NCBI GenBank assembly: GCA_000469685.2
Contig: LS997566.1
Coordinates: forward strand, 28,341,432-28,405,431
Source: Haemonchus contortus
Taxonomy: Eukaryota; Nematoda; Chromadorea; Rhabditida; Trichostrongylidae
Direction: 5' to 3'
DNA: 64,000 nucleotides
The stretch's first letter is position 1, and every line of letters begins with the position of its first letter. Below are positions 56,090 to 64,000 of the stretch, piece after piece. The notes beneath the pieces are model-generated. The model made no database searches. It worked only from the letters and a program-made list of their open reading frames with translations, and was not told the DNA's origin. The translations under genes were made by a program, and so were the position numbers.

Positions 56090-59000
56090 CATTGCAAAAA
56101 AAGTCCAGCCTTGAACGTGGATTCTAGTGCATAATAGAGAAGACAGAAAGCCAGGCGGAAATTGTTGTGTCTCACCAGGTCCCGGAATGTTTCACACGAA
56201 GATACTGCAAGGTGGGACGCAGCGATGATCGTGCGATGTTCGTGAGCCCATTGAATCAGCGTGCCCCAGTTGTGTAGGCCGTGAAGAGCGCTAACATCGG
56301 CTAGAATACAACGACCATGTCGACAGCGTGTGATAGCAACGTTTAACCTTTTTTAGTCGTCTAAAAATTTCCCTGACAAACGGTCAACCATTGTGCGAAT
56401 CGTTAATATGACTCGATGTCCATTTTTTCCCTTGAACGAAGTCAACCGTGAAAAGATGTACGCTGAGTATCGCCGCCACGTTTTCTATTAGACGTTGTGA
56501 GTCATTATGAAAGGTGATCACTCCGATCGACGTAGCTGGTGTATCCTTAGGTAGCAAACCGCAAATCGCCTCCTGTTGTCTCCTCCTGTTGTTTCCAACC
56601 TCGCAGCACTGCGCCTCCTCTTCGTTGGAATGAGAGTGCGATGGTGATAACCTCGACCGGCCTCGGACATCAACGAATACTAGAGGTAACTCAGAGATCG
56701 ATAACCGGAGGTGGCTCGTGGACATCTGTCGCCATCGTGGTGTGATGTCGTTAACAAGGTCTCCGTCGTATACTAGTCTGTTTAGCCGTGCGTTAAGCGC
56801 AGGATGTGCTCTATATGTTGTCTCGAGCTGAGCCAGGTTTCCTTTTCCACTAGCAGTTCCATGACGCCTTTGGCGCCCAATCGCGCGGATCGCGAAGATT
56901 GGGTAACGGACGTGGGTTTCAACTGATTGACGTCTCCAATGTAGATGTGCTTGGCCAGAAAAATCGCCCCAGCATAGCGACGAGAGCGGGTTCCGGTATT
57001 CGCGACGCTTCGTCGTCTATAATCACTTTACTCGTTGGCAATACATCGGAAAAAGTCTTCGTGGTCTGGTCCCTCTCAAGCAGCCACGGCGTAGTTATAT
57101 ACATGATGGAAGCGCTCTCTTGTCATGATTTTGACCGTGTCTTCAGTAGCCTTCGAGCTCTGATGTTCCGCAATACGGAACTCTTCTTATTCTTCATCTG
57201 TGAGATTGGTGGTGGTGTCTGGTCTAGGAGTCAGGCGCTTCAAAAGTTCGCGGCCTCGGCTATATGACTTTAGATTTATTGCATGTGTCTGGCACATGGG
57301 AAGAAAAACACAAGTTAAAATCCAAAGAACAAAAAAAACAACATTGAACTTATTGCAACAAAAAGTACTTGAAAAGTGGGAAAAGGTAATTGCAGATAAA
57401 ACTGTGGATAAAACGTGTTAGGTAGCAAAAGCATAGTAAGAAAACTTAACCACCGACCGAGTCCCAAAATGTCCTCATTTAAGATAACGCCGCACGATGT
57501 TTTTGAATTGTATTATACTTTGAGGCATAGCAATTTTTTTAGTTAGCTTGGAATATTCAATGACATTAATTGTCGGTTTCTTCGTCCGTGAATGAGTCAG
57601 AGTAGCTGGCCAGAAGAGCCTTGAAAATATGGAGCAGGTCAACAGCTGTGCTTGGTGCTTCTTCCTCCACTGCCCAGTCGGATAAAAATCGCAGTATGTG
57701 CAGGTGGTTGTAGTCTTCTAATTGCAGCAGTGTATCTGTAAATTGTGCTAAATGGTGGCTATGACGATCATTCGTTCACCGACGGAATCTAGACGTGCCG
57801 CGATAACTGCCCCGACAAGCGTTATTCCTGTTCCAAAAGCCTCTTGAATAGTGAGTACAGGATAGTTCTCAGTTGTATAGCCGAGGTTTGCCAAGTGTAG
57901 GTTTCTACGTTCTACTCGGATCGATTTGGGTAAACGTCCCGTCAAGCGTGCGGGTTGTGCGAAAGAGACTCGCTTTCAGCTAACATACACCGTATCCAGC
58001 ATGGTATTAGCCAATGATGGCCTCGACGATTGCGAGGGAGGCGTGAGGGAGGGATCCGACGCTAAGACATCTAATATGGGGTCTGCTCCTGCTGGTTCTC
58101 GACGCGGTCGTGTGCATACTGGTACTCGATCGGTGTTGTTTTCACTGATCACGATGTCATGACGCCATATTGCGTTTGCGAGGTTCTGACGTTGATATTG
58201 CCCTGAATGTAACTCGATCTCCACGGTATTTTGTGATGGCTAGAAACTAGCCGACGCAACTGTCGTGAGTACCAACGTGGAGTCGTGAGTACCAATCCTG
58301 ATGCTAACGCATCTGGAGCGTGACCAACCTGCTCCTACGGTGAAGGAAGCGAAACTAAATTGAAGAGGTGTTAACGCAATTAGGCTGGGGACGAATGCCG
58401 TCACTTCGTCTGTTGTCTTGTCGTCCATGCCAAAGTTATGCGCCAAAAGCGCAGCGCTGGCTACTGCGAGTAGATTTCCAATGCGACGTCCTGCTGTGAC
58501 TGGTTCGTTAGTGTAATTCAAGAAGTATTGTTCCCGGTCGGAGATCCACCGAAGTCCCCGTCACGGTCGGAGATTCACCGAAGTTCCCTTCCGACAAGCG
58601 GAAAAGTCGCAGCGGTAACATCCCTCGTCAGAGTTGGCTGGTTAAAACCGACGAATTGCGAAAACTAGGTACCGTTGGACAGAACGCGAAACTGGCCAGT
58701 GTGAAAGTCGCTTCGCGCTCGAGTCATTCGTACGTACTTCGCCCGTAGGAGAGTATCTCGTTCTACATCAGCTCACTCAAAATCGCAAATCTGTCTCGAC
58801 TTCCTGACCGCTTCCGACATCCTTAGATCGTTACCAATATAATGTTGACCCCAGTTGAGCCTCTATGTGGCACGTTCGTAACGAGTCCCAGAACGTGGTG
58901 GTCGAGGGGAAATGGTGTGACAAAATTAAACTCAAGGACTCGGAAAAAGTGTAGTGCTGACAACGTCACCACTGAAGGTCTTGGTTGCCGAGCTTGTAGC

Positions 59001-59400
59001 AAGATTTCGTAGTGACTCGAGATGCTTAGGTTCCAGCGTAGGTTTCAATGAGTAGACCCAAATAAAGTCCAAATAAAGTTCATCGATAATTAATCATGGA
59101 CGAAACCTCTTGTCTCCGTCAGTAGGGCTGCTGATGCACACGTTCCATTCCACACTTGAGACAAGGCCGACTGAGTGAGTGCTCGAGTCATCTCGGCGTT
59201 CCGACTATGCAGTGGAGCGCCGTCCGAGAAGTCGTCGAGCAACGTGGTGAAAGGTGTTGGTCCCATGTAACCTTTAAACTTAATTAGTTTGTTGTCAGGT
59301 GGTTGGGCAGAAGCTTCCACGGTCGGCGAGGAAGAAGACTTAGACATGGTACTAGTAGAGGGCATGATTCCATACGGATTAAGGATCTCAAACCGCATTT
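56090..59400 (-). pseudogene. Superfamily 1 (UPF1-like, AAA_12 type) helicase pseudogene
   Basis: Read on the - strand, ordered helicase pieces appear. They are an N-terminal region from an ATG near 59398 (MRFEILNPYGIMPSTSTMSK), NYTNEPVTAGRRIGNLLAVA (58521), the Walker A region VLTIQEAFGTGITLVGAVIA (about 57860), then FTDTLLQLEDYNHLHILRF. The Walker B motif follows (KVIIDDEASRIPEPALVAML, about 57020), then HIYIGDVNQLKP, TYRAHPALNARLNRLVYDGD, GVITFHNDSQRL, VDFVQGK and a C-terminus near 56094 (HNWGTLIQWAHEHRTIIAAS). Frameshifts and stops separate them. The Walker A lysine is replaced (GTGIT for GTGKT), which would abolish ATP use. UPF1-like helicases act on nucleic acids; this family appears expanded in hookworms, from memory. 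Confidence 0.8.
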
Positions 59401-60019
59401 AAAGTCAGCTTGATACCCTTTGGGTGGGGGAGGGGAGGGGGGGAAGGGGGAAGAAGAGGAGCGAAAAATCAAAGCGAGTTCAGAGTACATGCAGTGGCTC
59501 ACATGTTATAAGAAATAGTCGTGTGAATGTCGTCGCTATCGCATTATGTGCAACGTATACTTTACACTGATGAAGCTCGGGATAAGCAGGGAAAGGAGTG
59601 TTAGATGGAATGTTATGAGATAGGCTAGCAGAGCAGAGAAGACTACCAGATAAAAGCCTTGCAAGCCGTAGAAGCCAATGGCATTTGAAGAAGATTGCGG
59701 AGTTGACAGAAAAGGCCGCGGTCGATGAGAAGAGTGCATCTTTTGCAAACATGACGCCGTCCTCAACTCGGATCTCGTTGAAAGCTGCCGGAGAGTGCAT
59801 GATTCACCTATGGTCAACTTGAATAGTAAGCAGAGATAAAAGAAAAGAATGACCCTCGTGCTAACATCATCAACTTTTTGTCAATACGCTAGAAGCTATA
59901 GGGGAAAAGTCTGATCCCTTCCGTGCACGACGTTCTTCATAATTTTTCATGGATTAGAAATCTCTAGGCCCCGTTGTGGCTGAGAAGCACCTTGAGAAGA
60001 AGAGGCACAACGAGCGCTA
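59401..60019. other. No recognised gene
   Basis: Contains a purine-rich/poly-G tract (about 59420-59460). - strand frames at 59480-59817 include a hydrophobic stretch (FYLVVFSALLAYLITFHLTL) but no known family. Confidence 0.4.
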
Positions 60020-60627
60020 CGTAGGCTCCGTTCTTCTTTAATTAGTGACGGGCGAATATAAAGACCTTTGACTTAGAAACAACGAAGCCTAGGTGTCGCT
60101 TCAACAAGCGAGTTCGCCGACTGGAACATAGTAGACGGCAATACAATCTTGAGCATTGCGGAAGCCGTTGAGCGGCCGCCCATTCTGTAAAATGTCACAG
60201 GCATACATTCTATATCGAGGTGACAAAAAAGTTTCTTAACACAGTTGATGTCATTATTCAAACGAGCAATAACATTACTATCAGAACACTCAGCAATACC
60301 ACTGACTACTACGGATCAGACTCCTTGCAAGAATTGAGTTGCTTAATGGGCCCACAACTATCAAAATGGGAGGGATTAGCAGACGAAATAGCTGAGCTGG
60401 GTTCGAGTACCGTTATCTCTCCTTTCAGCTTATGATGCTTAGCGATGAGTTCTGAGTCGCGCCTCCTCAGCATCTCCAACTCACGATCTTTCCTCATGAC
60501 GCTGTCCAGTAGATGGCCAATAATTGTTTCAAGGTTGCAGGCACTGTTGTATCCTGAGATAGCGAATTGATCGCGTCTTGCAATCCGTGATCATCGGCCT
60601 ACATTGTCGGCGACACATCAAAATTCA
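60020..60627 (-). mobile_element. CR1-like LINE ORF1 remnant
   Basis: The - strand begins MNFDVSPTM near 60627, then a stop, then DDHGLQDAINSLSQDTTVPA and a coiled coil (VMRKDRELEMLRRRDSELIA). A later block (NDINCVKKLFCHLDIECMPV then TFYRMGGRS, LKIVLPSTMF, TPRLRCF) resembles the ORF1 RNA-binding region of nematode CR1-like LINEs. Frameshifts break it and no ORF2 follows. Confidence 0.65.
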
Positions 60628-61538
60628 TCCGAAATCGCTTGGTTCCTTGAACGGAGGAGGCAGACGGGGTATTCATCAGTAAAAGATACAAGCGGAATGA
60701 CGAGTGAAAGGTGCAGATAAACAAAAAGAGATGCGGCTCCTGCCACGAGAGATCTCACAGAAACTATCCAAAGATAATAGCGGTGATCACTGAATGATCG
60801 ATTGACGACCAGAACAGCGATGCATGGGCAAAAAGCCAATAAAAAAAGCTGCAAAATAGACCTGAACCGGTGGCTATACGGCAAGAATGGAGGGCCCCAG
60901 CCACAAGAGCGACAGCTTGGAATGTAAGTAAAAGATAGTAACAGAAATAAATGACGTGCAGTGTTGAATTTCAAGAAGTGTCGAGAGAGCCTAGTGAACG
61001 CCGCCGCTCAGTGTCCATGCACACGATGAATCCCAAACTTGGGTAACTACACCAGGGTGAGGGTGCACATTAGATAACAGAAAAGATCACCGACAGTGAT
61101 CAATACAAAGATATGTGAGGTGGAGGCCTCAACAGTTGCCATGTAAATTTCCAGTATGATGTCTATCTTGGAATTTAGAGCACTACATTAGCACATTGAG
61201 CGTGTAACCTTATCCAGTTTTGCTGTTTCACCCGTTGAAGAGGAATCGCACAAAAAGACAACTCTCATAAGATTGCATTGCAAACTTTCTTTTGGTGGTG
61301 AGCATGTTCTAATTTACAGAATTGCTGACCGGATGAAGACTTTCAGGCATATGAGCAGCAGGAAAGGGATGGGATGCAGTGGGATAGGCAGTGGCCTGTG
61401 AATTCCATTGCACCTCGCCTTAGCTGCAAAATCAGAAGTCCTTCGCTCCAACAACTGACGTTGACTTAAATTTTCATCAGCACTGAACCACTTCTTTTAA
61501 GCTATAGCCCATTCAAAGAGTAAGCTGAGTGTGATATA
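60628..61538. other. No recognised gene
   Basis: A - strand frame at 60974-60618 is hydrophobic (LFLLLSFTYIPS, LFVYLHLSLVIPLV) but has no known motif and no splice context. Nothing else is supported. Confidence 0.4.
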
Positions 61539-62111
61539 TTAAGTTGAATCATGATTACTGCGATTTTTTCGCTCTTTTTTCGCTTTTTTCGGCTTATTTT
61601 CTGGCGATGCATTTGAATATGGGATTCAGTATTTTCATGAGAATAATCTTCTGGACTCCCTCAACAGAAACTTATCTGGAAAGTCATATGCATATTCGTC
61701 ACATTATGCTCGGTTACTTCGAGAAAGGTTGAAGGTGGCAGGCGTCGCTTTTCGGTGATGGAACAGTAAGCCAAAGTCAAGTAAGGAACGTGATCCGCTC
61801 ATAAATACGTCATATTTCCCGATGGAAACTTCTATGGATCATCACGTCAACAGTTCGTTGAAAAATTGGCCAGCGAACAGAACTTCCGACGAATGGGATG
61901 ACTCGATGGCTGGTGTCAAGGCGTGGATCGTCGCAACGAATCGAAACTTCTCTGCCTTGGAAAAGTGACTGCCTAGCAAATGGGAAGCAGTGCCTTACGG
62001 AGATGGTAGATAGGTTCAGTGGTAATTATTTGAACATGTTTTAGTTCGGTATTTCTATCGTTGGTTAATATAAAATTTTAAAAAAACCGCCGTAATTATG
62101 CATCAACCTAA
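61539..62111 (+). mobile_element. mariner deletion derivative (N- and C-terminal transposase ends only)
   Basis: TA flanks both ends. The inverted ends are TTAAGTTGAATCATGATTAC and TTAGGTTGATGCATAATTAC. The + strand keeps the transposase N-terminus (HMHIRHIMLGYFEKG, then a frameshift, then FGDGTVSQSQVRN) joined near 61810 to the C-terminus (DHHVNSSLKNWPANRT, AGVKAWIVATNRNF, LPSKWEAV). The catalytic core is deleted. At 573 bp it resembles the deletion derivative at 28100-28725 in logic but is a different subfamily. Confidence 0.8.
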
Positions 62112-62430
62112 TAATTTCATTTAGGGGATCCTTACAGACGTAGTTCCCCAACTGAAATTGAAATACTTGATAAGATGGCAGTTGAAAGTGGCTGGAAAAA
62201 CACGCAATGATTAGGTTGTTGCAAAGAAAATTGCGGATTTCGTGCCGCAAGCGTTCCTGCCAAGTGTTGTACAAGTGCGCTAGCCATAGTACAGATGTTC
62301 ATATATCATTTTGAAAGTCTGATCATTGGCCTAAAGACATGAGCTTCCCTTGGTACTTCACTAAATATTTGCGTATCTACATGATCTTGCGTATCTACAA
62401 AACAGGCTGCCCAAAAGGAGAAGGACTAAG
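62112..62430. other. Sequence upstream of the RTE ORF
   Basis: Between the mariner derivative and the RTE ATG. The last ~70 bp (CAGGCTGCCCAAAAGGAGAA) are probably the RTE 5' untranslated region, but its start cannot be placed. Confidence 0.4.
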
Positions 62431-64000
62431 ATGGCGATCTGTACTTTCAACGCACGGACGCTTGCATCGGAAGCGTGTATAGAAGACCTGATGATGCAAG
62501 CTAGGAAGATCAAGTACGACGTCATCGGACTGACCGAGACGAGAAGGCATCGCCCGCTGCACGCTGTATTTGAGACTGGAGAAGAACTGTTCCTTGGAAC
62601 ATGCGACAGCAAAGGCGTCGGCGGCGTAGGTGTCCTCGTCAACACGCACTTGGCCATGAACATCGATTCGTACGAAAGCTTAACAACCCGAATCGGACGT
62701 TTGCGATTAAGAAGATGTGGCTCAACCCCAGCTCTAACCATCTTCGTTGCTTACGCACCAACATCGAGCTACGAAGAAGAGGAGTTGGAAGCGTTTTATA
62801 TGGATCTGGAGAGGCTCTACAGAGAAGACCACACTTTCTTCAAGGTCATCGTCGGTGACTTTAACGCCAAGATTGGCCCCAGAAGAACGGCTGAAGAGCT
62901 TCACATCGGGACTCACGGAGTGGAATGGAATGAGCAGGGTGAAAGGCTGTCCGAGTTTATCATGACGACCCACACCATCCATGGTAACTCGCAGTTCCAG
63001 AAGCCCTCTCATTTAAGATGGACATGGGAGTCACCTGGTGGACAGTTCCATAATGAAATAGACCACATCATCTTCAATCGGAGATTTTGCCTGACCGACG
63101 TCGCTGTTGTTCCGAAGTTCTACACGGGATCGGACCATCGTCTCCTCCGCGCTAGATTCTGCTTCTCAGTGCGTGGGAAGAGAGCTATGAAGTTTCGGAA
63201 ACGAAGCCCCAAGACCTCCATCAACTGGGACCACTTCGCTTCCCTTGCGAGTAAGTGGGAAGATTCCGTTATCGACAACATCGATGATGAGTACAACCGG
63301 CTCGTCGAACATCTTCACGATAGCGCTAGAAAAGCTGAGAGTCCGCACGTAGCCAAGAGACGACTCTCTTCGAAGACTCTCGAGCTGATACGCCAGCGTG
63401 GAATCGCGCGAGCTACAGGCAATTATCAACAAACGTCCGAACTTGCGAAGCAATGCAGAGAAGCGATAAAGGAAGATCTGAAAGAGAGAAGAGCAGCAGT
63501 CATGGACGAAGCCGCCGAGGCCGGAAGGAGCATTCGCAAAGCCCGACGGAGCTTCGCCAACTACAAGACCAAGATGACCTCCCTTCGTCGTCCTGACGGA
63601 ACCGTTACTGCATCCCGGAGGGCAATGGAGAAGGTCATCTACGACTTCTACTCGGATCTCTTCGACAGCCACGTCTACCTGCCTACTCACCATCTCAGGC
63701 AAGACGAATATATCGCTCCTTCGGTTCTCCCTTCCGAAATACAACATGCCATCAAGTCGATGAAGAACTGTACAGCGCCCGGTCCCGATAGGATCAAACC
63801 AGAACATCTGAAGAGTATACCACAAGTCATCATCAAAACTCTGGCTAGGCTCTTCACGCGGTACCTGTCGGAATGCAAAGTACCCACGTCGTGGAAAACT
63901 AGCAAGACTGTATTGCTGTACAAAAAGGGAGATCCAGACGATATTGGCAATTATCGCCCAATCTGCCTGCTGTCCGTAATCTACAAGCTTTTCACTCGTG
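62431..64000 (+). mobile_element. RTE non-LTR retrotransposon ORF, intact to window end (5' part)
   Basis: The frame from ATG 62431 stays open for 523 codons and runs off the window. The N-terminal apurinic-type endonuclease shows its catalytic blocks: TFNART (residues 5-10), LTETRR (Glu36), GDFNAKIG (Asp143, Asn145), NEIDHIIF and GSDHRLL (Asp235, His236). The linker is basic with coiled-coil character (SELAKQCREAIKEDLKERRA). The reverse transcriptase starts with NCTAPGPDRIKPEHLK (about residues 447-462) and reaches GNYRPICLLSVIYKLFTR. The YADD/FADD palm motif and the C-terminus lie beyond the window. RTE elements copy themselves by target-primed reverse transcription. The absence of stops suggests recent activity. 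Two decayed relatives are at 38500-39880 and 54507-55600. Confidence 0.93.

Noticed and set aside
56899..57267. 122-codon + strand frame
   Set aside because: Antisense to the helicase pseudogene, whose Walker B motif is on the - strand.
63166..63825. 219-codon frame on the - strand
   Set aside because: It is fully antisense to the RTE endonuclease/reverse-transcriptase frame, which carries all the catalytic motifs.

Overview
This is AT-rich eukaryotic DNA from a nematode, most likely a strongylid such as a hookworm. The evidence is short GT-AG introns beside very large repeat-filled ones, RTE, CR1-like and BEL/Pao retroelements, nematode-type mariner and Tc1 elements, and a tRNA-derived SINE-like repeat of the kind common in strongylid transcripts. 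I found no operon, Shine-Dalgarno, CRISPR array or other bacterial feature. Most short open frames are chance or antisense readings, so the annotation rests on exon reconstruction, element ends and copy-to-copy comparison.

The one clear intact host gene is an ortholog of IFT52 (C. elegans osm-6), an intraflagellar transport complex B protein, on the + strand. Twelve coding exons between 29000 and 52885 join in phase with plausible splice sites. A thirteenth, predicted first exon (26159-26218) supplies the ATG in the correct phase. It lies about 180 bp downstream of a perfect match to the RFX/DAF-19 X-box consensus (25964-25977). The model encodes about 478 aa in about 26.7 kb. Intron 8 alone is about 16 kb and is packed with mobile DNA.

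Layout. 1-9900: two direct copies of a several-kb segment, the second split by a decayed BEL/Pao retrotransposon (about 5033-7350). 9900-12870: no gene seen. 12870-24520: a second tandem segmental duplication. Its two copies differ by element insertions (Tc1-like, SINE-like, MITE, mariner), so each copy shows sites that are empty in the other. 26159-52885: the IFT52 gene. Its introns hold a mariner deletion derivative nested in half of another element, two foldback MITEs, two highly similar Helitron-like elements in inverted orientation (35555-38411 and 46183-48871), an RTE fragment, a CR1-like reverse transcriptase fragment, a coiled-coil pseudogene, and a duplicated but broken small membrane-protein gene. 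54507-55600: a second RTE fragment. 56090-59400: a decayed superfamily 1 helicase gene on the - strand. 60020-60627: a LINE ORF1 remnant. 61539-62111: another mariner deletion derivative. 62431 to the window end: the 5' part of an uninterrupted RTE-type endonuclease/reverse-transcriptase ORF.

The most unusual finding is the Helitron-like pair. Each copy starts with TC, ends with a hairpin plus CTGG, and sits between A and T. Each is a tandem dimer of two diverged ~1.35 kb units, and both units keep a similar antisense peptide ending in CWVAV.
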